Positions 13,248 through 24,627 of a DNA stretch of 64,000 nt are shown here, piece by piece. The stretch is from Adineta vaga (lineage: Eukaryota; Rotifera). Position 1 is the stretch's first letter. Each line of letters opens with the position of its first letter. A program made the position numbers and the translations under genes. The stretch is from assembly GCA_021613535.1 (NCBI GenBank), contig CP075497.1:7564001-7628000 (forward strand), given 5' to 3'. The notes beneath the pieces are model-generated. The model saw only the letters and a program-made list of their open reading frames with translations, was not told the origin of the DNA and did not search any database.

Positions 13248-15321
13248 ATGGTGAAGGTAAACATAACGCTAGCATGTAATCGTTTTATTGTATTGAAAGA
13301 TTTTAGAATACAAATGAAAATAGAGATCGACCATATTTAAAGATCATTGGTCTAGTCTGGATTCTTATTGAATGCAGTCTCGTTTCTGGAAAGTAAGTTA
13401 ATCGATTGAAAAGATTGTAATGATCGTTTTTTGTTCTTATTTTATAAATAGTATATTTGGTTTTGCGTCCTTATTCAGTGTTTTACCACGTTATCATATC
13501 TATGAATTTCGTTGTAAATTATTATCAGAAAAAATTATTTCTAATGACACAAAAACGATTACTAAAGATTGTCATGCACAAATTGATGAATATCAGGTTG
13601 AAGATGCGAATTAGTATAATAAATATTCATTGAAAGATTTTAGCTTGCATTTGCATTAGGAATTGGATTTTTTAATTTACCAGCTGTTGTCATTGGAGTA
13701 TTTGGAGATTTCTTCGGACCACGATCATTAAAACTAGTTGGAATGTAAATAGATTTTATTTATATTAGATTTCGTAATTTATTTGTTTCTTTTTCTTTAG
13801 TGTGTTTCATTTAATTAGTTGGATATCATTGGCTTTAGTCGCACCTGGTAATATTGAATTATCAATGATTGAGAAAGAGAATGGAATTGTTTTGTTTGAA
13901 ATAGGTTACGATTGGTTGATATTATTGCATACAATATTTTCATCTCTTGCTGGAATGTGTGTTTTGTTATCATCATTTGCAATATCAGCAAATTTCACAA
14001 AAACACGAGGTCTTGTCACGTGAGTCGTGACATAGTTGAAATAGTCTATGTAATGAATGTCTACTCTGTTTAGATCATTGATTAGTGGTGCTCAAAATAC
14101 TGGATGTATTTGGTTTGCCATTTTCAGGTTGATTTGATTTAAATGTCATTCTGTTAATTAATTGAATGAAGATTTGTTCACTAGATTTTAATTGAGAAAA
14201 ATGTGGTGTCTCTATCAACATTGTCATATATTTGGGCATCGTTTTCAATACTGATGTTTTTCAGTGCGATGTTTTTTCTTGATTGGCGTTTTGCATGTGT
14301 TGATACATCAACAAAAACAAAATCAACCATTGATGAAGGTTTAATTCGAATATATATATATAGGTTTATTTTTATTTCTTTGATATTCTAGTGGAAATCA
14401 GTTCATCACAAGATACATTAGCTCGACATTTAACTAATCCAATTTTTGTTGTTGTTACATTGTTCATCAGTTGTCTCCTTTTAACAGTGTCATTTTTACC
14501 TGTAGTTTGGTTTCCATGGATAATGCATCTAACTGGATATAATTTGACTTTATGTAAGAATTTATTATTAAATTATCATCAAAAATAGAGTTTTCTTTTT
14601 CTTTTAGCAAATCGTTATACTTTCTTATTCAATATGAGTGCAGTTTTATGTATTTTTATTGCACCAATATGTGGATTTATTCTTGATTATAAAGTCAATC
14701 GAGGTTAGAATACTTCATTATTTTTTCGTAGATTTCTTAATACCTACACTGCTTTGTCAAGGTTATACTCAAAGAATATTGAATATTTCCATCATTCAAA
14801 CAACGACTTGGGTAGCATCACTTGCCGTTTGTATTATTTGTATGCTTCGATCGATAGCAGCAGCATTAGTAGCAATATTAGTTTTCATTTTTACACGTAC
14901 AATGTTAATTACTGGATGTCAAGCAGTCATTGCAACTTCGTAAATATGATTTCAAAATTTCAAATTTGAATTCTATTTATTATTTTCTAAAAATAAAAGA
15001 TTTCCACCACAATTTATTGGCTCTCTTCTCGGAGTAATGTGGACAACAGCAGGTATTGTTAGTTTCGTTACGTATGGTTTAACACGTTTAGCAACAAATC
15101 CAACACATGCTTGGATAGTAAGCTTATCTTTATCAGAAAAGTTTCTTTCAAAGATTTGATTCATATAGGCATGGTCAGTAATTCTATGTTTATGTCTATT
15201 GATGGGCGGACATATAATACAACTTTGGAATTTGTACTTGAAATCGAAAAAACAATCGAAAAAACAATTAACAACAAACCAAGAAGAACTTGATACTCTT
15301 AAATCATCCGTTGATCATTAG
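13248..15321 (+). CDS. SLC43-like major facilitator transporter (one unreadable splice junction)
   Basis: Multi-pass membrane carrier of the major facilitator superfamily, closest by eye to SLC43 (large neutral amino acid / nucleobase carriers). Clues are an early IFGFASLFSVLP segment, GFFNLPAVVIGVFGDFFGPR after the second helix (MFS loop 2-3 type), GAQNTGCIWF in the middle, and LIEKNVVSLSTLSYIW in helix 7. About 12 hydrophobic segments can be counted. The C-tail is Lys/Gln-rich and ends TLKSSVDH. The first exon is only nine coding bases (ATGGTGAAG). All junctions read in frame with GT-AG except the one near 14126-14184. There the obvious donor (CAG/GTTGAT) leaves the protein out of frame, and every alternative I tried hits a stop. 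The gene may carry a 1-nt deletion, an assembly error or a non-canonical splice. Substrate cannot be told from sequence. Confidence 0.75.
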
Positions 15322-15748
15322 TGTGTCTATGTCAGAGTTTTTTTTCTTTTTAGTTCGATTTTCACTAAAGAATCAATCATTAAAAGCAAGTACTACCGAT
15401 CGGAATCTTTTAATAGATTTTTTCCTTTCAATCTTGTTTTGACGTTTACTTGTTGTTTCATACGTGTAGACATCATGCGTTCTATGTATGTGCGGAGGAG
15501 GTGGAGGACTTGATAAGACAAGTTCCCCCCTTTTTTTTTTTATTCTAGTCCTAATTGAAAACAAAGAATTGAATTACCTCATGATGCATGTTTCATCATA
15601 TGAATAAGGATGACGAATGGAATGGAATGTGAGGGAGAGAGAGATAGAGAGAAAAACGAAGAAGAAAAAAGAACTACGTGATAGAACGACTTTATAATCG
15701 AGAGACTAGAGTTAGTTTATTCCTTTATATAGTACTACATACATACAA
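15322..15748. other. Intergenic, SLC43-like gene to serine protease
   Basis: AT-rich spacer with a 10+ T run near 15530 and a GA-rich purine tract at about 15630-15665 shortly upstream of the protease start. No gene seen. Confidence 0.55.
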
Positions 15749-17076
15749 ATGTCGACAAGCGATAAAATGTTAAAATATTGTTTCTTATTATTTCTTTGGA
15801 TTTCTAACGTAAGTTAAAATAAGATTCTATAATTATTTTGATTAGAGTTTTATATTAGATTACTGCAGAATCTTCTTCATGGTCAATAGCATTACCATTA
15901 CCAGATGGTACTCGACGTGTTATTCATATACCTTTTCCTTCATCAGAGTCGAATGATGAAACTGTATGTAAAATTGATTAGACTTTTGATGATTAGAAAT
16001 GAAAGAAATATAATCTCTGTATAGGCGTCTACCTGTCGTAATTGTTTTGATTTTCGTACAGTTGATAACGGTCGTCGAATGTTAGTTCAGCCATGTGGAG
16101 GATCTAGTTGTATTTCAATAATAAATAGTACTACTTTGACGAAGAATGAACCAACAAAAAAATATAATTTTAGTGAATGTGGAATACCAAATGATATTAA
16201 ACATTCAATAGCAAATAAAGCATTACAAATGAAAGTTAGTACAGGTGTTAAAAATACGTTACGTCCAGCAGAATATCCTTGGCTAGTAAGTTATCCTTTC
16301 ATTAATAACTAATTTGATGTTATTCAATAAGAAAAATATTCCTCTTTCAGGTTCGTATTGAAAGTCGTTCACATATGTTTGCACGAACGGTCACACTTTG
16401 TGGTGGAACATTAATTCATCCACAATGGATAATAACAGCTGCTCATTGTATGTTTGATAGTAAAGTTGATCGTCTCTATTCAACGAATGGTATTAATTTA
16501 TATATGGGTCATTATAATCGTTTAAGTACAAGTCGAAATGAGTATGTAGTAAGACCAAGTTTATATGTAATTCATCCAAAATTTCGTATAACTCGTTTAT
16601 CACCAGCACCTATTCATGATATAGCATTGATTAAATTAGAAAAACCAGTCCCATTATCACAGTCGATCGGTATTGCATGTTTACCTGACCGAGCAGATAA
16701 ATTAACGAATGGTGCATTGGCTTTTACGGCTGGTTGGGGTCATGCATCACCAGGTTCATCAGCTGTGAATGAACCTCGAAAAGCTAGACTTAAAATTGCT
16801 TCACACGCATGTCGTCAATTAATGATCGATAGTCGTGTTCATATTTGTGGACGAAGTGATCGTGGAAATAATATTTGTAGTGGAGATTCAGGTACTGGCT
16901 TAATGGTGCGTGCCGGTATTAAATCAAATAATCAACAAACAGATTGGCGATGGTATATATTCGGTGTAGCTAGTTTTGGTCTTGATGAATGTTCACAACA
17001 TGTAAATCATGATAATGCATTTGCATCGATTTCAACGGACATTGACTGGATACATAGTGTGATAAATACATATTAA
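15749..17076 (+). CDS. Secreted chymotrypsin-fold (S1) serine protease, altered specificity pocket
   Basis: Four exons (15749-15808, 15859-15963, 16025-16285, 16351-17076) give 383 residues. An N-terminal signal peptide (LKYCFLLFLWISN) is followed by a Cys-containing pro-region (CRNC, CGGSSC) that looks clip-like but is not a clear CLIP domain. The S1 catalytic domain starts near residue 125. His is in TAAHC, Asp in DIALI and Ser in GDSGT. Deviations: the usual IVGG after the activation cleavage seems to be VSTG (after ALQMK); the position equivalent to trypsin Asp189 is Asn (GNNICSGDSGT); and the Gly after the catalytic Ser-Gly is Thr. A trypsin-like preference is therefore unlikely, but the triad is present, so activity is possible. 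Extracellular action (digestion, immunity, clotting-like cascade) is inferred from the signal peptide and family only. Confidence 0.85.
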
Positions 17077-17599
17077 TTTTATGTATCATCTTTTCGCTTT
17101 TTTCCTCTTCTTCTTCTTTTATTAAAATTGAAATATACGATTCTTTTTGGTTCTCTCTCTCTATTTTCCCTTCATGTTGAAAAACAACTGACACATAAGT
17201 AAACTAATATAAATGAAGGTCAAAGATTTGTAATGGTATTGATATAAATTAGTTGAGAAAGAAAAACGAAATGCTTTGGAGCGTATCAACGATATATTTA
17301 TGATACACCTTATTCATGGCCAATATTCTTACTATATAGTAGTCTTCTTATCGTCATCGTTGTAAGTATACGCGACCATCACAATTTACTTCAAAACAAA
17401 CAATATGTCGTCTACGGTGATTAAACTAGATAAATGGATAGAGAAAAAGACGTGAACGAAAGCTTTTGTTCTCTCTGAAGGACTTACGTTCTTGTCGACT
17501 TGTGCATGCTATGATCACAAGGTTGACTTCTTTCTTCACTCAGATTGTATTTTACTATACTTGAAATACTAGTGTATTCCTTTTTCTACATAGAAGTCG
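17077..17599. other. Intergenic, protease to His/Pro-rich gene
   Basis: AT-rich spacer with CT-rich stretches (about 17100-17165). It ends in TTTTTCTACATAG (17581-17593), a possible splice or trans-splice acceptor seven bases before the next start codon. No gene seen. Confidence 0.5.
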
Positions 17600-19047
17600 A
17601 TGTTAAGTGAAGCACGACAATCAACACGATCACCGTCAGAATCGGTTCAGTCTGAATCTGTACGAACGGGATCGACAACTGGTATAAAAAGAGGAACATC
17701 TATTCAGTCAACAATTTCTGAAGAAAGCTCTAATAAAAGTATTTTTGAAACTTGAATATTCTTACATATTTTATTTGCAACATTTTTTTTCAAGTTCCAC
17801 CAGCACCTCCCCTTCCAGCAATTATTCGTGCACCAGTTAAATCACCAACAGTATCATCATCATCATCGTCAACCCCATCATCATCATCAAGTAGTACACG
17901 AACTCAAACAACTCAAAAATCGAAATCTAGCGTACGTGGAACAAGCACAATAAAACCCGTTGGTGGAACAACTCTTTCTAAACCCACGTTACGTCGTTTG
18001 AGCTCCGACGAAAAGAATAAAAACAGTCGAAAATTACCGGGCATAACAACAAAATCATCAGAACCGAAACAGAAAACAACAGGATTTTCCACTAGTATCA
18101 GTGCACGTGATTTCATGAATGACAAATCGACTGGAACGTTCTTATCAAATTTCCAAAACGGAAAAAACAATCAAAGTGTTTTTGAAAAAGTCGATACGCA
18201 TGATGGACATGCTACTTATTTAGGAAGTGGTACATTTTTCGATTTAGAAAACTGTATACATGATTGTCTATCGAAAAATCGATGTCATACAGATCTTACG
18301 CATCGTAGTTCAAAATATGATGATCCATGTAAAAGTTTAACACGTGCTTCCGTACTTGAAGATTATAGTTATGATGGAATATTAGAACCAAAACATCATA
18401 TATCGCATTTGAGTCATAGTCATTATCATGATTATGATTATTGCCATAATCGTAGTGACCATCATTATTCGGATCATCATCAGCGTCATCATGGTGATTA
18501 TAGAAAACATGCAGCAGATCTTTCACTTGAAGAAATTCGTCAAGTCAATGATTCTCTTGCTAAATATGGTATTCCTGTATTTTCTCATCATGAAAATCCG
18601 CATAATCCTCATCATAAACCTCATTCTGTTGGTGAAATTGTTTCTGCATGTCGACTTCTTCTCAATGAACCAAGACTTGAAGGATTGCATCATAATGGAC
18701 ATCAAGCTGTACAACATGTCTGGGATGCAATACATAATCATCCAATGCCTCCACCTCATCATGGATATGCCTCACCAGCAGTTCAAGGCGTTGCATCGCA
18801 TCTATTTCATCCAAATCAAACTCCATATGATCCTGTGCATGGTGTTGCTTCACATCTGTTCGGCCCACCTCATCAAGCCCCATACAATCCTGGTCCAAGT
18901 GGTGTATCACATTTTGTTGCACCATCACAACCACCTCCATATAATCCTGGTCCACCACCTCCTATGCAAAACCAGCTTGGACCACCACAATCAGGACCAC
19001 AGAATTCTGGTCAAAGTGTTTTGTCACGTTTGTTCGGATCTAGATAA
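17600..19047 (+). CDS. Ser/His/Pro-rich low-complexity protein with C-terminal tandem motif
   Basis: Two exons (17600-17738, 17795-19047) encode 463 residues. I do not recognise the family. In order: a Ser/Thr-rich head (LSEARQSTRSPSESVQSES), a poly-Pro/poly-Ser stretch (PPAPPLP then Ser runs), a basic Ser/Thr region, and a short less-biased core with several Cys (DLENCIHDCLSKNRCHTD). A strongly His-rich section at about 18360-18640 has many HH, HY and HD pairs and looks able to bind divalent metal. A segment SLEEIRQVNDSLAKYG could be helical. The last 100 residues repeat GVASHLF...PY.P with variations and finish in SVLSRLFGSR. No signal peptide or membrane segment is visible. Cytoplasmic or nuclear location is a guess. 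The open frame of more than 1.2 kb with one clean intron supports a real gene. Confidence 0.7.
18781..19044 (+). repeat. Degenerate coding tandem repeat, GVASHLF...PYxPG
   Basis: Inside the His/Pro-rich protein, a unit of about 20-22 residues recurs: GVASHLFHPNQTPYDP, GVASHLFGPPHQAPYNPG, GVSHFVAPSQPPPYNPG, then the terminal SVLSRLFGS as a truncated copy. Copies differ in sequence, so this is not a fresh expansion. Confidence 0.7.
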
Positions 19048-19589
19048 AATTACCAAAGATCAACATTTAGCCATTCATCTAATTAATATCCCGGCAATAA
19101 TTATCCTGTCTATTATTCATTTTCTTTACAAGAAAACATCAACAAAAACAAAAAGAGAGGAATGTAGTTTTGCTTTTTTCTATTTTTCGAGATAAAATAT
19201 ATTAAAGTTTGAAAATATTGACAAAGTTTTGTTCATTTTTTCAGTCATGGAAGTAAAATAAAGTAGGTGAACATAGAGATGATAACAATCTTCTAATTAC
19301 CTCATCAAAAAACAGTTAATGTTTCATCAATATATTGTATCAACAATTCAATAGAAAAGAAAGAAGAATGTCGTTATACATACATACATATATCGACTGG
19401 AAGGTCTTGCGTATGAATCAAAAGCGACAGACCCATATCAGATCAAGGTTCTATCCTTTTTTTTTGACTTATAATATTATGTATATGTATTCTTTGAAAC
19501 TTTTTCAAAAGGAACATTTAATGTATTATGTTCTTCTCCGTTATGTGCATTATAAAAGTCATTGAAACGACATTACCATCAAAGTTTTA
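19048..19589. other. Intergenic between two + strand genes
   Basis: AT-rich spacer with a short TACA/TA-rich run near 19375-19390. No gene or RNA recognised. Confidence 0.5.
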
Positions 19590-20943
19590 ATGTTCATGTA
19601 TCTATTACAATGTTGTCGGCAACCATGGCAAGATGATCAATATGATGCAGATGTAATTAGAACTTTTCATTAAAAAAAGTTAATTATTATTTTGTTTAGC
19701 CAAAATTATGGTATACAAGATCGTTTGTTCCTAATACTTATAGAAATCATCCAAATAGACAAACGACTGGAAATGATACTTTCGTTCGTCGTAAAACCTA
19801 TTATACTCCAGCTAGAGGTAATGACATAGACTCAGAATTTAATGATAGCAGTTCGTTTTCCTATGGGTAAGTTTTTTGACTTTATCAATATGTGAGTAAA
19901 ACTCTACGAATATATTAAGACTTCATGCATCAAGAATTGTATCGAAGAGATCATCTAGTGATTCAAGTGACATATATGAACGTGAAATGATCAAAAATTA
20001 TGCTGTTAATGTCACAAGAAATTACTATGTGCAAAGAACTCCATCGATAGAATTCAAAACTTCTAATCAAAGTACTCGAATACTTCATGATCCAACATTT
20101 TTTACAGTAAATATGGCAATTGAAAAGATTAGTAATGATCCTAGTATGTTTCTCTCTCGTGTGTTTCCACTCTTTCATCATTTGTTTTTCTTTAGATTGG
20201 GAAAAAGTTACTTCAATTGATATAGAATTAATAAATAATCGGTATAAAATAGTATTCTTTATGAAAACATTATTCAGTTTACTCTTCTATTAAAAGATCA
20301 TCATCAATAAAACAAGCTAACATTGAAATTGTTGTAGACCATTCATTATTATTTCGACAAAATGTCAAATATGAAAGCCAACCAACGATTTATTTCCATC
20401 AATCAGCAGTTCAACAATCTAATACAGACTCATTGAATTATGCAGTTATACAAGATCATCCACCTTCGATCATCAATGAAATTTATAGTTCTACATCAAG
20501 TGAAATGAGTGGACATGATTCCGAATCGATTTATCTCACTATCCGTTCATTAAAATTAGGAAATCAATGTAAGCTATGCATAATATTCGTTTTTTGCTTT
20601 CTTTCTTTAAAGAATATCTTTATTTAAATTAGCGACTGAATTATCAACAGATATTGATGAATATCATAACGCAGGTATTGATGAAGTAAAATTCAACTTT
20701 AAAGAACTTGTTCGAATACACAAACCAAATGAACCATATAAAGAATTTTTTCTAACCTCTGCTCTCTCATCATTACCAATCTTTCCTGAAAATGAAACTG
20801 ATCAGTCCGATCATATCATTCAAGATACAGTTCATATTCAACCAATTCAAACAATATTAGAATCCATTGACAATAGTGAAGCATCCGCATTACCTGTTTC
20901 ATCACGTGTTCGTTATAACAAACAACCCGAAATACATTATTAA
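19590..20943 (+). CDS. Unrecognised protein (FMYLLQCCRQPW N-terminus)
   Basis: Seven short exons join in frame from ATG 19590 (introns at about 19651, 19866, 20141, 20243, 20570) to the stop at 20941-20943. One acceptor (ending TTAAAAG near 20298) was chosen because the other nearby AG (after TTCAG) leads to an early stop. The protein is about 330 residues, polar, rich in Ser, Asn, Ile and Tyr, with no membrane segment. The N-terminus CCRQPW could be lipid-modified, but that is speculation. I recognise no domain. It faces the next gene, also unrecognised, in convergent orientation. Confidence 0.6.
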
Positions 20944-21316
20944 TACAGTACATACATATATCAAGATGATCCGATAATTTCATATACATGACTTGGTTCT
21001 TATTGATAACTAGAAAAAGAAACAACAATGTATCAGTGAACTATTTTTTTTTCTTACTACTAAAATATACAATATATGCAAATTGAAAAAAAGAAAGTCA
21101 AAATTTGGGACAATAAAAAGACAATAAAATAAAAACTTTATAATGACTTTAAAGTTTCATAAACAAAATCATCAACGCATTAGTAACACATAAAAACCAG
21201 GTGCGTAAACATTATCGTCTTATTGCAAAAAAATATCTGGATAAGACGGAAAACTGTTCTTCAATTATTTGAAATTTGCTTCAAAAGCACCGGTAAAATA
21301 AATCTGGTTTCATAAT
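20944..21316. other. Convergent intergenic region
   Basis: Shared 3' flank of two convergent genes. It carries several AATAAA-like motifs around 21112-21135, compatible with poly(A) signals of the + strand gene. Nothing else seen. Confidence 0.5.
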
Positions 21317-23040
21317 TTAAGAATGTGATTTTCGAAATCGTTTGATGTCAGCGGGTTTATGTGTATTTTTGAGATGATGTCTTTCATCTGATGAAATCGA
21401 TCGTTTGTGAGTCCGACATAACGACAATCGATGAACTAGAAAGAAAACGAATTTCAATAATTGATATAAATTTTAAAGTAAGATTTACCTGGAACGCGAG
21501 CAATAATGTCAATCGATTCTTGGGAATTATCAGCCATCGCTAAAAGAAAAAGAAAAGATGGTTTACAAAGGCAGTTCAGAAAGAGATCAATATAATTACC
21601 AGCGATTATTGGTGTTTGATCAGCTGCTTCAAAAGACTCAGCTGAAAAGAAGGCATAATCTTTTAGAATTAAGAAAAACGATGGAAATTAACAGAAAACT
21701 TACAAGATGTGCGTGCAGATTGTTCTGCAATAGGAAGAACATTAACTTGCAAATCATTTTCTGGTGTATTGACTTGTTCAGTATTAACTACAGAAATTAC
21801 AATTGATGTAGTTTGAAATGGATGAACTTCATTTGTATTATCATCTTCAGTGAGATTCTCAGCAATAGGAGAAACAACACCTGATTCTGGTAATTCAGGG
21901 ACTTCAAAATAAAAAGACACAAAATTTTATACAGAAATATAAACGTTATGCTTACTTTCATTTTCATTGTTGTTATGAATATTATGTACATCAGCCGTAT
22001 GTAGTATACCTTGAGCTAAATACATTATATTAGATTTATCGATATCTATAATATTCAACTTACGAATAAGTTCGTCTTGGATTGCAGCTTCTACATAATC
22101 GACAGTCTGTTCTTGAGCTTCACGATAAGAAAAAACTTATTATAAATAACAATTAGTAAAAGCAGAATCTGGTTACCTTGAATCTGATTTAAAATACATT
22201 CAGCTTCTGATTCACGAATTAATGGGTGAGTATTACTGTATAATTCTATATCCATTGGAGGATTAGCATCTTTAATAAATAGTAAATAAATAAAAATTGA
22301 ATTTGTCTGTTAGAAAACAAAACATACTCTCAACTTGTGTAGATAATTGTACTGGATCATCTTGAAGACTATTGAAAAATGTTGGATCTTCATTCAAACA
22401 ATTTATTTTAGTATATTCAAGATATTAAATGATTACTTACTTGTTTGATATGGTACTTCAATACTAATTTCTAAATAAATCATTAGGAGTTGAGATAATT
22501 GTAATTATTCAAACTTACCCCTATGATGTGGTTCTACTTCCACGCATTGGTCATCGAAGAATGAATGGCTAATTACTTGAAAAAGAACAATTATTAGTCA
22601 GAAGTTTTTATTTCATGATACGAAGTTATTGCTCAATCGAAAGAAACATTAGCGCATATTTTTGGTTTGAATGAGAATCGTATTTATACTTTTACCCGAA
22701 GAATTATGAGCCGTTTCTTCTGGTGGTCGCGTACTACTCATTGTAATAAGTTGTTCAACATCTTCGATAGCGTCTTGTGTAGTCGATGTACTGTTCGAAG
22801 TTATATTTGTCATTGTAACACCTATAATCAAAATCGACACATTCTTCATAGAAAATATTATTGCAATAAAGCTTATACCTTGATTGCTTGTTATGGTCTG
22901 ATGAGCAACTGTGGCGGTTATATGTATGTCTATAAATACACAAAAATATATTTACTCATACCCATTGAAGTTTTCTACTTACCATTTGTTTCACCTAACA
23001 TTGAAGATAAAGAATTGATACGAGAAGGATCGTCACCCAT
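21317..23040 (-). CDS. Unrecognised acidic protein encoded by a chain of micro-exons
   Basis: Reading down from the ATG at 23038-23040 (MGDDPSRINSLSSMLGETN), about 12-14 exons of roughly 30-200 nt separated by introns of about 45-100 nt can be chained. I verified frame across 22983-23040, 22879-22929, 22696-22821 and 22518-22578, and across the last junction (RVP to HRLSLC). The product, roughly 370 residues, is acidic and rich in Thr, Ser, Glu and Asn. The exception is a basic C-terminal tail (CRTHKRSISSDERHH...KRFRKSHS) that could act as a nuclear signal. No domain, signal peptide or membrane segment was recognised. Alternative skipping of such exons would often keep frame. Exact exon borders in the middle are uncertain. 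Confidence 0.55.
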
Positions 23041-23429
23041 TTAGTACGTTATTTATTTAAGATCTTTATCATATGAAATAGAAGACAATATATTTACATA
23101 ATAAAATAAAAATATTTCAGTCCATTCATTAAAACCTGTTTCATAGATGATCTATCAATATTTTCTATGAAAAAAATTCTTTACTCGTCTTCATTAACAG
23201 TACATCCTATACATACAATTTGGTTTAATATATTTACTCATTATCTGATGCCATATACACTCTCACTCGACGATATGTACAAGATAATCATAATTTGTAT
23301 GAACAAGTTGTAATTTATCGTTTTATTTATGGAAGAAATTACGACACGCTTCATCAATTTTGCGGAAAAAAACTGATGAATGAGTGTAATTTACCATATT
23401 GCACCACTTTCAATAGCGATAAATGTTTC

Positions 23430-23525
23430 GGAAAATTTCGCGAATTTTTCAAGAAAACCAGAAAATTTCCGATTATTGGGGGAGCACGCGCCCCCAAAGC
23501 CCTCCATCGGGACACCCCTGAAATA
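23430..23525. repeat. Probable remnant of a transposable element, GC-rich with inverted repeat
   Basis: About 95 bp with C/G blocks in an otherwise AT-rich gap. TTGGGGG (23476-23482) is complementary to CCCCCAA (23491-23497) around an 8-base loop. GAAAATTTC-like words occur on the left (23431, 23461). Such runs are typical of ends of old mobile elements, but no coding part or target duplication is visible. Confidence 0.35.
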
Positions 23526-23840
23526 GGTAGTCAACATTATAGAATATTTCGATCCCCTAAGATAACAAACACTTCGTTTACCTTTATCAGTATACATTTC
23601 TAATAAAAAATTTCAAAATACGCTACCATACGAATACGATAAGATTATACTCCGTTCTCTACAACATTTAAAAGAGGTTCATATACTAATAGTTATATCA
23701 ATACTGATAGTGACACGACTCTTTAAAACTGTCTTACTTTAGTATGGTTTTAATTTTAGTTTACCGAAACGAGATAATAAAGAACTGAACAGATATGAAT
23801 GAGTAAGAGCTTATGTAGATGGTCCAAGTGTCTCCCTCTA

Positions 23841-23863
23841 TATGATATGATATGATATGATAT
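23841..23863 (+). repeat. (TATGA)n microsatellite
   Basis: More than four head-to-tail copies of TATGA with no interruption. Confidence 0.8.
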
Positions 23864-24627
23864 AGAAGATGTCCAATAAACAAATAAATTTCTTTCTTTC
23901 TCATAAAAGAAAAACTAAATATGGTAATATACCATCAATGACTACTCTCTTGTTACTTACGTGATTCTAAATAACAATAAGAGTATAATAACTTAATAAG
24001 TAAAAAAGAATTATAATCATTGAACTTATTAGTATAACGAAGAATAAATATATTATGCATGGATCCTATTGAAGAAATTGACTGAATAATTCGATTATTT
24101 CATTGAGTAATCGAACATTTGCTTTTTGAAAATGATAAAAATAACAATTTTCATATTGTAATTTCGTTGTATATATAAATATAACATATGGACTTTGCTC
24201 ACCTGTATATATGCAAACAATACTGATAATTAATCAGAACATCTTTTATTAGTTAGATTATTGCGTAGTAAAATAGTGAATAGATAAAATTTACCTTTTC
24301 ATCTACATGCACTCTACATACGTGTCAATGCAAACACATTATCAGGCAGATGAGAGTACTCGGATTGCTCGATCTCTATGATAGCGCAGATTCTTCTGTA
24401 TGTCACCTACTTTCATGATAGACTGAAAAATTTTCGATAAAATTCTTATAATTATCATTCATTCGAAAATGATATAAATTCTCGTAAGAACACAATAGAA
24501 TAATTTATACCGAATAAGATCAACTAATAAAATATTTTGTCTATATTTGCTATTCAATTAATTGAATTCATTTCATAGAAATATTTATTGTACACCACAT
24601 ATCATATGTCGAAAAATAATCAGAACA

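Larger units (their letters stand above)
23041..24627. other. Intergenic with decayed GC-rich repeat and TATGA microsatellite
   Basis: A 1.6-kb gap between two minus-strand genes. It contains a GC-rich island unlike its surroundings (about 23430-23525) and a short TATGA tandem run (about 23841-23863). The open frames here are short and lack codon patterns seen in the real genes. I see no gene. Confidence 0.5.

Noticed and set aside
18428-19195. 255-codon frame overlapping the His/Pro-rich gene
   Set aside because: An alternative-frame shadow rich in Ile/Met/His; the main frame has the clean intron join and repeat structure.
20240-20300. Frame break in the unrecognised gene at 19.6-20.9 kb
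   Set aside because: The acceptor ending TTAAAAG restores the frame; the acceptor after TTCAG was the wrong choice.
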